A stretch of 64,000 nucleotides of DNA, taken from Rhizobium sp. Leaf453. GTDB taxonomy: Bacteria; Pseudomonadota; Alphaproteobacteria; Rhizobiales; Rhizobiaceae. Where the stretch lies: contig NZ_LMRG01000012.1 in the NCBI RefSeq assembly GCF_001425605.1, positions 62,889-126,888 on the forward strand, read 5' to 3'. The translations under genes and the position numbers were made by a program. Below are positions 27,454-35,759 of this stretch, one piece after another; positions within the stretch are counted from its first letter, which is position 1; every line of letters starts with the position of its first letter. The notes beneath the pieces are model-generated. The model was not told the origin of the DNA, made no database searches, and was given only the letters and a program-made list of their open reading frames with translations.

Positions 27454-27517
27454 TTAAAGAAGCCGGATCCGGAGGCGGATCGACGCTGTTCGCAAGCGAT
27501 CAAGAAGGGATCAAACA

Positions 27518-28564
27518 ATGCGATATCTGTTCAAGGGATTGGCATCCGCGGCATTCATCACCTTTGGTCTCATGGGCGCCGCCCAGGCCGACGGGCTCGC
27601 CGGCGCGCCGGCGCCGTTCGACAAGGGTGGCGTCAAGGTGGCGCTGATCGCCTATATTTCCGGTGGCGATTTCTTCCAGGCCTATCAGGCTGGAGCCGAA
27701 GCGCAGGCCAAGGCGCTGGGCATCGACCTGCGCATCTTCCCGGGCAAGCAGAATGCCGCCGAGCAGCGCGAGCAGATCAGCCAAGCGATCAATCTCGGCG
27801 TCCAGGGCATCGTGATCGACCACGGCCAGCCGGAAGCGATCAGTGATGTGGCGCAGCAAGCGATTGATGCCGGCATCAAGGTCGTGGCGTTCGACGTGAA
27901 CCTCAACAACAAGGCCATTCCGCAGGTCGAGCAGAGCGACCACGAATTGTCGCGCCTCGCGCTGGAGCAAGTGGTCAAGGACAATGGCACCAGCTTCAAT
28001 GCAGGTTACGCCTATGTTGCAGGCTTTGCACCGCTCGACCGCCGCAACGAGGTCTGGGAAAAGTTCAAGGCCGACAACAAGGGTGTCGTCGAAAAGGCGA
28101 AGTTCGGCGTGGTCAACGATACAACCGCGACGAGCACCGCCGACCAGGCGAAGGCTGTCCTCACCGCCAATCCCGACATCAGCGTCGTCTTCGCGCCCTA
28201 TGACGAGTTCGCCCGTGGCGTGAAGCTCGCCGCCGCCGATCTCGGCGTGTCGGACAAGCTCAAGATCTATTCGGCCGACGTCTCCACCGCCGATATCCAG
28301 GAGATCACCGAGGAAGGCAGCCCCTGGGTCGCCACCGTGGCGACCAATCCGGCTGTTGTCGGTGCTGTCTCGGTTCGCGCCGTGGCGTTGCAGATCGCAG
28401 GGCAGGAGGTTCCGTCCCAGATCCTCGTGAAGCCGGCGCTGCTGACGCAGGCGCAACTGCGTGAAGCGGGGGTCAAGACGATCGAGGAACTGGCGGCCAA
28501 GGTGCCGGCGTTCAGCGAGAGCGACGCTGTCACCGCCGACTGGATCCCCGCCAAGCTCTACTGA
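27518..28564 (+). CDS. Sugar-type ABC importer 2, substrate-binding protein
   Basis: The 348-aa RbsB-fold protein has a Sec signal peptide (cleavage after AAQA, about residue 24) and begins its mature fold with KVALIAYISGGDFFQAYQAG. Typical inner strands (QAINLGVQGIVIDHG, IKVVAFDVNLNN) follow. The ribosome site AGGGA precedes ATG 27518. It is co-directional with the DszC-like gene, and its ATPase and permease are divergent. The ligand is unknown; the context suggests an organosulfur compound. Confidence 0.88.
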   Translation: MRYLFKGLASAAFITFGLMGAAQADGLAGAPAPFDKGGVKVALIAYISGGDFFQAYQAGAEAQAKALGIDLRIFPGKQNAAEQREQISQAINLGVQGIVIDHGQPEAISDVAQQAIDAGIKVVAFDVNLNNKAIPQVEQSDHELSRLALEQVVKDNGTSFNAGYAYVAGFAPLDRRNEVWEKFKADNKGVVEKAKFGVVNDTTATSTADQAKAVLTANPDISVVFAPYDEFARGVKLAAADLGVSDKLKIYSADVSTADIQEITEEGSPWVATVATNPAVVGAVSVRAVALQIAGQEVPSQILVKPALLTQAQLREAGVKTIEELAAKVPAFSESDAVTADWIPAKLY

Positions 28565-28574
28565 GCCATCTGAT

Positions 28575-28620
28575 GCGACCGGCAGCGGGTGGATCACCGC
28601 GATTGCTGCCGGTCGCCTTT
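28575..28620 (+). terminator. Intra-operon hairpin after binding protein 2
   Basis: GCGACCGGCAGC (28575-28586) pairs perfectly with GCTGCCGGTCGC (28605-28616) over 12 bp and is followed by CTTT. It lies 11 bases after the binding-protein stop and before the monooxygenase, mirroring the hairpin after binding protein 1. Confidence 0.7.
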
Positions 28621-28651
28621 CCGCTTTCAAGGACAAATGGAGATACAGGCA

Positions 28652-29863
28652 ATGAGCGACGTGCAAGTCCTGCGCAGCCCGAGGTATGAAGATGAACTGG
28701 CCGGCTTGTTTGCCCGGGCGGAAGAGATTGCGGCCGATCTCACCGCGCGCGGCGCGGCGCTAGACGCCGCCGGGCGGCCGCCGATCGAGGAAATTCAAAC
28801 GCTGAAGGATGCCGGGCTTCTGAACGCCCTGCATGCCCGCGAGATCGGCGGAAGCGGGATCGACTGGGTCGATGCCCTGAAGCTCGTGCGTATCCTGTCA
28901 CGCGGCGAAAGCTCGATCGGCCAGTTGCTCGGCTATCACTATGTCAACAGCCAGTACATCTACTGGGGGGCGTCCGACCCGGCCAAGGCCAAGGCACTCG
29001 GCATCGAGACGGTGGCCCGCAATCTCTACTGGGGTGCAGCGGTCAATCCGCGCGATCCTGGTCTTGTGCTGACCAGAAAGGGCGACGGGTATGTGCTGAA
29101 CGGCCGCAAGACCTTCTCAACCGGTGCGCGCGTTTCCGACCGTATCAATGTCAACGCCACGATCGATGGTAAGGTCGCCAATTTCGTCATCCCGACCGAC
29201 CGGCCGGGCTATATCACCAATGACGATTGGGACAATATCGGCCAGCGCCTGTCGGATAGCGGCAGCGTCGAGTTCCGCGATTTCCCGGTCTCGCAGGATG
29301 ATTTCATCCAGCCACTCGCCGACCCCACCGACAAGCCGCCGGTACTGGCGACATTCAACACTCCGTTCATTCAGCTTGTCTTCGTGAACTTCTATCTCGG
29401 AACGGCGGAAGGCGCTTTGGCCGCCGCGCTCGACTATGTCCGCACCACAACTCGGCCCTGGGTTACCTCCGGTGTCGATAAGGCTTCCGAAGATCCCTAC
29501 ATTCTCGAACGGATCGGCGAATACTGCTCGACGCTGAAGGCGTCCGTCGCGCTCGCCGACCAGGCGGCCGGTATCGTCAAGGACGCTCTGGCACGCGGCA
29601 AGTCCGTGACGGAACGGCAGCGCGGCGAGGCAGCAATCGCCGCCTATGAGGCCAAGGTCCATTCCACCCATGTCGCCCTCGACATCACGTCGAAGGTGTT
29701 CGAACTGATGGGCGCCCGCGCCACGGCGGCCCGCTACGGCTTCGACCGCTACTGGCGCAATGTCAGGACACATACGCTGCACGACCCGGTCTTCTACAAG
29801 GCGCGCGAAGTCGGCGAGTTTGCGCTGAACGACCGGATTCCGGAGGTCAGCCTTTACAGCTGA
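28652..29863 (+). CDS. DszC/SfnB-like flavin monooxygenase (acyl-CoA dehydrogenase fold)
   Basis: The 403-aa protein has the acyl-CoA dehydrogenase fold but lacks an obvious acyl-CoA context. Its sequence (LGYHYVNSQYIYWG, GYVLNGRKTFSTGARVSDRI, YWRNVRTHTLHDPVFYKARE near the end) fits the DszC/SfnB branch, flavin-dependent S-oxygenases that turn sulfides into sulfoxides and sulfones. The closing THTLHDP is characteristic. ATG 28652 is behind GGAGA. It follows binding protein 2, so it probably oxidises the imported compound using reduced flavin from a separate reductase. Confidence 0.82.
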   Translation: MSDVQVLRSPRYEDELAGLFARAEEIAADLTARGAALDAAGRPPIEEIQTLKDAGLLNALHAREIGGSGIDWVDALKLVRILSRGESSIGQLLGYHYVNSQYIYWGASDPAKAKALGIETVARNLYWGAAVNPRDPGLVLTRKGDGYVLNGRKTFSTGARVSDRINVNATIDGKVANFVIPTDRPGYITNDDWDNIGQRLSDSGSVEFRDFPVSQDDFIQPLADPTDKPPVLATFNTPFIQLVFVNFYLGTAEGALAAALDYVRTTTRPWVTSGVDKASEDPYILERIGEYCSTLKASVALADQAAGIVKDALARGKSVTERQRGEAAIAAYEAKVHSTHVALDITSKVFELMGARATAARYGFDRYWRNVRTHTLHDPVFYKAREVGEFALNDRIPEVSLYS

Positions 29864-29904
29864 TGTAAGCTGATCCGCTTCGGTTTCCCAAATTGCAGAT
29901 AAAG

Positions 29905-29935
29905 ACCTCGGGAGGTGAGCTTGCCGAGGTTTTTT
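29905..29935 (+). terminator. Rho-independent terminator after DszC-like gene
   Basis: ACCTCGG (29905-29911) pairs with CCGAGGT (29924-29930), followed by six T residues. It lies 42 bases after the stop. Confidence 0.8.
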
Positions 29936-30099
29936 GTTTGCTGTGGAATTTACGGAATCATTTGGCCATCATGTGCCTGGACGCAACGGGTAACGTACCC
30001 TTCCGTCAAGATACTGACGTGTTGCTTGATACCGCGAGACATGGCTATACCCGCTCGCACCGCGTTGATATCTTAGACTTCGCGTACGGAGCTAGCACC

Positions 30100-30489
30100 A
30101 TGAACGGGGCCGAAAACTTAATACCCAAAAGCAAACACGACCTTCGTGCAGTCAAAAATCTCCAGGATGTCGATCCTGCTTCGGTAATGACGATCTTGGA
30201 TCAGCTCCTCGATTGGACAGCAGATGGCAATTGGCCGGTTGCCAAACCCATGGCAGATTTTCTTGTGCTGTTAGGCGAGCCTATCGTGCCTTCATTGAAA
30301 AAAATACTGAACGGCGATGATGCGACACAAAAATACTTCTGTCTTGATTTGATTGTACGACAGCTACCAGCAGATTTGTTGCAAGACTTGTCCCCAAATC
30401 TTGAGCGCCTAGTGGAAAATCCGAATCCAGAGGAAGTCGCGGAAGGTATCCCTGAACTGATTGGTGAGATGACCAGCGGACGCATGTAA
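30100..30489 (+). CDS. DUF5071 protein, immunity-like
   Basis: The 129-aa soluble protein matches the DUF5071 pattern as I know it: LIPKSKHDLRAVKNL at the start, ILDQLLDWTADGNWPVAKPM, and a helical C-terminal part ending in a run of short acidic helices. DUF5071 members often sit in polymorphic-toxin immunity arrays, although function is unproven. Start ATG 30100 is supported by GGAG at 30088; the longer frame from 29893 would cross the preceding terminator. Its base composition is clearly more AT-rich than its neighbours and it has no operon partner, which suggests recent acquisition between two sulfur operons. Confidence 0.75.
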   Translation: MNGAENLIPKSKHDLRAVKNLQDVDPASVMTILDQLLDWTADGNWPVAKPMADFLVLLGEPIVPSLKKILNGDDATQKYFCLDLIVRQLPADLLQDLSPNLERLVENPNPEEVAEGIPELIGEMTSGRM

Positions 30490-30547
30490 GCGAATCCGTT
30501 TTGCTGAGAATCTGGCTTTCCGTTTCCGCAAACGACAAGCCAAGGTC

Positions 30548-31948
30548 TCAATTCTGCCCCGCAGCAATCCGCGTGTCCCGTCCCGAAAGATCGCGGAAAT
30601 TGACGGCCGGATGTGGGGCCTGAAGCCGCGGACCCTGGCCGAACAGTTTTTCGCGCAGGGTGCCCTTGGTATAGTCCTTCTTGTAGACGCCGCGCTTCTG
30701 CAGTTCCGGCACCAGCAGATCGACCGTGTCCTCGAAGGTTTCCGGCGTCACGGCATAGGCGAGGTTGAAGCCATCGACATCGGTATCCTCAACCCATTCC
30801 TGCAAGAGGTCGGCGACCGTTTGCGGCGAGCCGACGAAGACGGGGCCGAAGCCGCCGATGCCGACCCAGTCGGCCATTTCGCGCACGGTCCAGACCTTGT
30901 CCGGATCGATCGTGGTGAAGGTCTCGACGGCGGATTGGACGGCGTTGGTGTAGCGATGGCGCAGCGGCTCGTCTGGCGCGAACTGGCCGAAGTCGATGCC
31001 AGTCCAGCCGGAGATCAGGGTCAGTGCGCCCTCGTAGGAAATGTGCTTGCGATACTCGTCGAACTTCTTCTTCGCCTCCGCATCGGTCTCGCCAAGGATG
31101 ACGGTCTGCAGGTTGAAGGCGAGGATGTCGCGCGGGTTGCGGCCGGCGCGTTCGGCGGCTTCGCGGACATTCGAGACATAGCGCTTCAGCACCGGCTTGG
31201 ACGGTGCCGCGACGAAGATGCATTCCGCATTGGCGCCGGCGAAATCCTTGCCCCGGCTCGACGCGCCCGCCTGATAGAGCACCGGCGTGCGCTGCGGTGA
31301 GGGTTCGCTGAGGTGAATGCCGGGAACCTTGAAATACTGGCCCTCATGGCGGATCGGATGGACCTTTTCCGGATGAGTGAAGATGCCGGTTGCCCGGTCG
31401 CGCACGACCGCGTCCTCTTCCCAACTGCCTTCCCAGAGCTTGTAGCAGACCTCCAGATATTCCTCGGCGACGTCGTAGCGGTCGTCATGCTTGACCTGTT
31501 GTGCTTGGCCGATGTTGAGGGCACCGGAATTGAGATAGGAGGTGACGATGTTCCAGCCGACGCGTCCCTTGGTGAGATGGTCGAGTGTCGAGATCCGTCG
31601 CGCGAACGTGTAGGGATGCTCGAACGAGAGCGATGCCGTCAACCCGAAGCCCAGGTGTTCCGTGACATAGGCCATGGTTGGAACGAGCTGCAACGGATCG
31701 TTGACGGGAACCTGGGCGGAATGCTTCAGCGCTGCATTTGTATTGCCGTTCAGGACGTCGTAGACGCCGAGCACGTCGGCTATGAACAGGCCGTCGAACT
31801 TGCCGCGCTCTAGAGTCTTGGCCAGATGAACCCAGTAATCGAGATCCTTGTATTTGTGCGACTGGTCGCGCGGATGCGTCCAGAGGCCTGGGGACTGGTG
31901 ACCGACGCAGTTCATGTCGAAGGCGTTCAGGCGGATTTCGCGGCTCAT
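30548..31948 (-). CDS. NtaA/SnaA/DszA-family FMN-dependent monooxygenase 2
   Basis: This 466-aa paralogue of the enzyme at 20425 shares its landmarks: NAFDMNCVGHQSPGLWTHP, DHLTKGRVGWNIVTSYLNSG and HLSEPSPQRTPVLYQAGAS. It belongs to the luciferase-like two-component monooxygenases that need FMNH2. It is transcribed with the SfnB-like gene (33 bases apart), repeating the DszC-DszA pairing seen in desulfurisation of sulfides through sulfones to sulfinates. Annotation as nitrilotriacetate monooxygenase is common for this family but has no support from this context. Confidence 0.87.
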   Translation of the reverse strand: MSREIRLNAFDMNCVGHQSPGLWTHPRDQSHKYKDLDYWVHLAKTLERGKFDGLFIADVLGVYDVLNGNTNAALKHSAQVPVNDPLQLVPTMAYVTEHLGFGLTASLSFEHPYTFARRISTLDHLTKGRVGWNIVTSYLNSGALNIGQAQQVKHDDRYDVAEEYLEVCYKLWEGSWEEDAVVRDRATGIFTHPEKVHPIRHEGQYFKVPGIHLSEPSPQRTPVLYQAGASSRGKDFAGANAECIFVAAPSKPVLKRYVSNVREAAERAGRNPRDILAFNLQTVILGETDAEAKKKFDEYRKHISYEGALTLISGWTGIDFGQFAPDEPLRHRYTNAVQSAVETFTTIDPDKVWTVREMADWVGIGGFGPVFVGSPQTVADLLQEWVEDTDVDGFNLAYAVTPETFEDTVDLLVPELQKRGVYKKDYTKGTLREKLFGQGPRLQAPHPAVNFRDLSGRDTRIAAGQN

Positions 31949-31980
31949 GTTCGTTCCTGCAATCGGTTCGGGAGGCGGTA

Positions 31981-33198
31981 CTAAAGGGCACCGTTGCGCG
32001 GCGGCACGGTATCGTTGAGATGGTAATCGCCGACCACGTGATACTTCCAGCGCACGGGATCGTGCAGGGTATGAGTGCGGGCGTTGCGCCAGTGGCGGTC
32101 GAGATTGAGGCCGACCTTGGTTGAGGACGTGCCGGCAAGTTCGAACAGGGTGTTGGTGGCTTCCAGCGCGATCTCGGTGGTCAGCACCTTGGCGCCGGCG
32201 ACGGCAAGCGTCGCCTCAAGCGCGGTTTCGGGCGTGAGGTTCACTTGGGCGATATCGACCTTGTGCCCGGCGCGTTCGACGAGGGCGGATGCCGCATCAA
32301 GGCGAATGGCGAGATTGCCGATCTTTGAAATCGTCAGCGGATCCTGTGACGCGCGCTCGACGCCGCTGTTCATCCAGGGGCGTGCCTTGTTGCGGACGAA
32401 ATCCACGGTTTCCCTGAAGGCTGCGCGAGCGATGCCGAGGTCGATGCCAGCATGGATGATCTGGCCGACGGAACCGATTGTCGTCGCCCGCTCGAACCCC
32501 TTGTGATGATGCACGACGGCATCGGCGTTGACGTAGACGTTTTGCAATACGGTCGTGCCGCTGCCCGTGGTGCGCTGGCCGAAACCGTCCCAGTCGTCGA
32601 TGATCTGCAGGCCTTCGGTGTTGCGCGGCACGAAGGACATGGTCAGCCGATCTTCGCTGTCCAGCGCGAAAACGGTAACCCATTCGGCAAAAAGCACGCC
32701 GGTCGAATAGAACTTGCGGCCGTTGATCCGGTAGCCGATGCCGTCCTCAGTGATGCGCGTGTTGTAGTCGCCGACCGTCTTCGTTCCGGTTTCCGACAGG
32801 GCATTGCCGAAGCGGTCGCCGGCGAGCGCACGGGCAAAGAAAAACTTCTTCTGTTCCTCGCTGCCATCCGTGCGCAGCGCCTCGAGAATATAGAAATGGT
32901 TCTGCGGGATCTGGCCGATCGAGCCATCGGCTTCCGACAGGATTGCGATGATCTCGGCGAGAACCGCGTTGGAAACGTCGGCGCCGCCATATTCATCCAG
33001 CACGGTAATGCCAAGCAGGCCGGATTGCGCCAGCAGATCCATCTCCTCGTAGGGAATGATCCGGTTGATATCCCGCTCGCTGGCGCGTTCGGCGAAGGTG
33101 ATTGCCAGCTGGCGGGCCACATCCAGGGCCTCTTCTTCCGTCTTGAGCCTGTGTGCCGCAGGGCGGGCACGCTCGGAGAAATGTGACACAGTTGCCAT
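31981..33198 (-). CDS. SfnB-family sulfur-acquisition monooxygenase
   Basis: The 405-aa protein has the acyl-CoA dehydrogenase fold of the SfnB/DszC group: SEADGSIGQIPQNHFYILEAL, GYRINGRKFYSTGVLFAEW, and the closing RHWRNARTHTLHDPVRWKYH. In Pseudomonas SfnB lies in dimethyl-sulfone and sulfur-starvation operons. The start ATG 33198 sits behind GGAAGCG and removes a 14-residue extension. A TCTAT-N4-TTTAT motif lies 70 bases upstream. It is first in an operon with the DszA-like gene. Confidence 0.87.
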   Translation of the reverse strand: MATVSHFSERARPAAHRLKTEEEALDVARQLAITFAERASERDINRIIPYEEMDLLAQSGLLGITVLDEYGGADVSNAVLAEIIAILSEADGSIGQIPQNHFYILEALRTDGSEEQKKFFFARALAGDRFGNALSETGTKTVGDYNTRITEDGIGYRINGRKFYSTGVLFAEWVTVFALDSEDRLTMSFVPRNTEGLQIIDDWDGFGQRTTGSGTTVLQNVYVNADAVVHHHKGFERATTIGSVGQIIHAGIDLGIARAAFRETVDFVRNKARPWMNSGVERASQDPLTISKIGNLAIRLDAASALVERAGHKVDIAQVNLTPETALEATLAVAGAKVLTTEIALEATNTLFELAGTSSTKVGLNLDRHWRNARTHTLHDPVRWKYHVVGDYHLNDTVPPRNGAL

Positions 33199-33267
33199 AA
33201 ACGCTTCCAATCCTCTCAGGGTGGACAATGAGTGCAGCATAGGTCAATCGACTTGAAGGCAGCATAT

Positions 33268-33281
33268 TCTATCGATTTTAT
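33268..33281 (+). promoter_or_regulatory. Sulfur-island motif copy (TCTAT-N4-TTTAT)
   Basis: TCTATCGATTTTAT lies in the divergent region between the SfnB-like gene and the hydrolase. It overlaps two TATCGAT copies nine bases apart, so it may be a dimer site. Confidence 0.4.
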
Positions 33282-33421
33282 CGATATTGAATTTTCTTTT
33301 CTTACTGAAGTTTTTTGCCGCCTTCATAGTTGTGAACAATATGAGTGGGCGCTTATTGGGCATCTCCAACAGACTGCGCGGTCGCGGCCACTCTCCGCTT
33401 GTTCTTCAGGAGTTCCACGCC

Positions 33422-34042
33422 GTGACGCGTACACTCATCTTGCCGGGGTATATGGGGTCGGGACCGGATCATTGGCAGCAGCATTGGTTGAACGACAATC
33501 CGGGTTCAGAATTTGTCGAACAGGATGACTGGGAGAGGCCAGACCTCGATACCTGGCTGGCGCGTCTGGAAGACAGGCTGGATGTATCGGAAGACGTTAT
33601 CCTGGTGGCGCATAGTCTTGGCTGTCTGCTGGCCGCGCGTCTCGCCGGCCGGGCGTCTGCGGAAAAAATCCGTGGCGCACTGCTCGTCGCGCCCTGTCAT
33701 CTCGATAGGACTGAGCAGCTTCATCCGGATGCCATCGATTTTGGGGAAATGCCGGAAAAGCGCCTCCCATTTCCCAGCCTGCTGATCGGTAGCCTGAACG
33801 ATCCCTACATGCCGTTCGAGCAGTGCCGGCGTTATGCCTCGCTTTGGGGCAGCGATCTGATCGATCTCGGCTATGCCGGTCATATCAACGTTGCGAGCGG
33901 CTTTGGCCGTTGGACGAATGGCTATGGATTCCTGTCGCTCTTCAAGCGCAATCGCCCGGCGGGGTTTGCCGGGCGATTGCCGGAAATGGCATCGCATCGC
34001 GCCTTTCGCGGATTGGTCAGAGACAGGCGACTGCTTCCATAA
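33422..34042 (+). CDS. RBBP9/YdeN-family alpha/beta hydrolase
   Basis: This 206-aa protein has the RBBP9/YdeN signature: an N-terminal TLILPGYMGSGPDHWQQHW, a nucleophile elbow AHSLG (Ser65), a likely acid in GSLNDPYMP (Asp127) and a final His in GHINVASGFGRW (His154). The start GTG 33422 with AGGAG upstream is preferred over a longer frame opening at 33287. Family members are small serine hydrolases with mostly unknown substrates. Standing among sulfur genes, it may release an ester or thioester product, which is a guess. Confidence 0.82.
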   Translation: MTRTLILPGYMGSGPDHWQQHWLNDNPGSEFVEQDDWERPDLDTWLARLEDRLDVSEDVILVAHSLGCLLAARLAGRASAEKIRGALLVAPCHLDRTEQLHPDAIDFGEMPEKRLPFPSLLIGSLNDPYMPFEQCRRYASLWGSDLIDLGYAGHINVASGFGRWTNGYGFLSLFKRNRPAGFAGRLPEMASHRAFRGLVRDRRLLP

Positions 34043-34077
34043 CGTATCGGGCGTTTGAATCTCGGCGCCACTGTACT

Positions 34078-34920
34078 TTACAGCCGGTCACCCCAAGGAA
34101 CGAAACGGCGCTCGATCAACCGGGCAATGGTCTCCAGCAGGAAAGCGATCACCGCGATCGCAAGAATGCCGCCGATGACGACATCAGTCACCAGAAATTG
34201 TGCCGCTGCCTGGATCATGAATCCGAGACCCCGCGTCGCCGCGACCAGTTCCGCCGCGACCAGCGTTGACCAGCCGGCGCCGAGCGCGATCCGCACGCCG
34301 GTCAGGATCGAGGGCAGGGCGCTCGGCAGCGTTACATGGCGCAATACCTGGGCCGGCGTGGCGCCGAACGCGCGGGCGGCGTTCACCCGGTCAGCAGAGA
34401 CGGATTTCACACCAGCAACAGTCGACAGAATGATGGCCGGAAGCATGGCGAGCGAGATGACGACGATCTTCGAGGTTTCCCCGATGCCGACCCAGATGAT
34501 GATCAGCGGAAGATAGGCAAGCGGCGGCAACGGGCGCAGGAACTCGACGATCGGATCGAAAATTCCCTTGCCGATCCGGCTCGTCGCGATCGCCAGCCCG
34601 ACGGGAATGCCAATCGCAACGGAAGCCGCCAGTGCCGCGAAGATGCGCAGCAGGCTCGCGAGCGTATGTTGCGCCAGCGTCGAATCCACGAAGCCGGTGG
34701 TGACAAGGTTGACGAGCGAAACGGCAACGGTGGCGGGCGAGGGCAGAAAGATCGGCGATACGACTTGATAAAACGAGGCCGCCCACCAGACGGTCAGAAG
34801 CACGGTGATGGTCACAGCGGATATCAGGCCGGTGGACGCGCCGCGCGGGGTTTTCGGATCGCGCTCGCTCGTGTGCGGAATGGCACCGGTGGCGCCCATG
34901 GTTTCCGTCGGAAATGTCAT
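34078..34920 (-). CDS. tauC: Taurine/sulfonate ABC transporter permease
   Basis: The 280-aa permease has six spans and closely follows TauC in order and motifs: LLTVWWAASFYQVVSPIFLP, EFLRPLPPLAYLPLIIIWVG, IGETSKIVVISLAML and GAGWSTLVAAELVAATRGLG. These stretches are more TauC-like than SsuC-like. It overlaps tauB by four bases. It forms the channel for taurine or other aliphatic sulfonates. Confidence 0.88.
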   Translation of the reverse strand: MTFPTETMGATGAIPHTSERDPKTPRGASTGLISAVTITVLLTVWWAASFYQVVSPIFLPSPATVAVSLVNLVTTGFVDSTLAQHTLASLLRIFAALAASVAIGIPVGLAIATSRIGKGIFDPIVEFLRPLPPLAYLPLIIIWVGIGETSKIVVISLAMLPAIILSTVAGVKSVSADRVNAARAFGATPAQVLRHVTLPSALPSILTGVRIALGAGWSTLVAAELVAATRGLGFMIQAAAQFLVTDVVIGGILAIAVIAFLLETIARLIERRFVPWGDRL

Positions 34921-35702
34921 GCGGCGTTGTCCATCCGTGTGTCGTGAATGAGGTCCGTCAGCGTGTCGTGAAGCGTCTGGAACTCGGGATACTTCTTGAT
35001 TGTCCGCGCCTGTTCTCCGGCGAGGAGGGCACGTCCGAAGGATACCGGGATATCGGCGGCGATCCGGCCGGGATTGGGCGAGAGAACGACGATCCGGGTG
35101 CCGAGGAAGAGGGCTTCTTCGATGCTGTGGGTAATCAGCATGACGCCGGCGCCACTTTCGGCCCAGACGTTGAGAAGGAAGGATTGCAGCTTTTCACGGG
35201 TCAGCGCATCGAGCGCGCCCAGCGGTTCATCGAGCAACAGGAATTGCGGTTTGGAGGCGAGCGCCCGGGCAATGCCGACACGCTGGCGCATGCCGCCCGA
35301 GAGTTCCCAGATTTTCTTGTCTCCAGCGCCCGGCAGGCCGACATGGGCGAGCAATTGGTCCGCAATCCGGTGCCGCTCCGCCTCCGGCGTGCCACGCAGG
35401 CGCAGGGGGAAGGCGATATTGTCGCGCGCATCGAGCCAAGGGTAGAGGGCGTCGTCTTGGAAGACCACGGCGCGGTCGGCACCGGGTTTGGTGACGGGAG
35501 TGCCATCGATCGCGATGCGGCCCTTGCTGGGCGTGAGAAAACCGGCGGCGAGATTGAGGAGGCTGGTTTTTCCGGAACCCGAACGGCCGATGACGGCGAC
35601 GAATTCGTCGGATCGGATGCCGAGGTTGATGGCATCGAGAACCGGGATTGCGCCCGATGTGCCGTATTCCAGCGAAACGCCTTCAAAGGTCAGTGTACTC
35701 AC
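34917..35702 (-). CDS. tauB: Taurine/sulfonate ABC transporter ATPase
   Basis: This 261-aa single-domain ATPase has Walker A GRSGSGKTS, Q-loop VVFQDDALYPWLD, signature LSGGMRQRV and Walker B FLLLDEPLGALD. The C-terminal region (RALLAGEQARTIKKYPEF) resembles TauB. It lies between tauA and tauC and powers sulfonate import. Confidence 0.9.
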   Translation of the reverse strand: MSTLTFEGVSLEYGTSGAIPVLDAINLGIRSDEFVAVIGRSGSGKTSLLNLAAGFLTPSKGRIAIDGTPVTKPGADRAVVFQDDALYPWLDARDNIAFPLRLRGTPEAERHRIADQLLAHVGLPGAGDKKIWELSGGMRQRVGIARALASKPQFLLLDEPLGALDALTREKLQSFLLNVWAESGAGVMLITHSIEEALFLGTRIVVLSPNPGRIAADIPVSFGRALLAGEQARTIKKYPEFQTLHDTLTDLIHDTRMDNAA

Positions 35703-35759
35703 GGCGAAACCTTTCGCAGGGAAAGGCCGGGCGCTCTGAGCGCCCGGCGTTCATCGATC

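Larger units (their letters stand above)
27184..27517. other. Divergent control region of importer 2
   Basis: This 334-base region separates the ATPase (minus) from the binding-protein gene (plus). It holds a TCTAT-N4-TTTAT copy near the ATPase end and AT-rich 9-bp direct repeats near the binding-protein end. No gene is seen in it. Confidence 0.6.

Noticed and set aside
20425..31948. Naming the two luciferase-like enzymes nitrilotriacetate monooxygenases
   Set aside because: The family name is loose and every neighbour points to sulfur; no nitrilotriacetate-specific partner is present.
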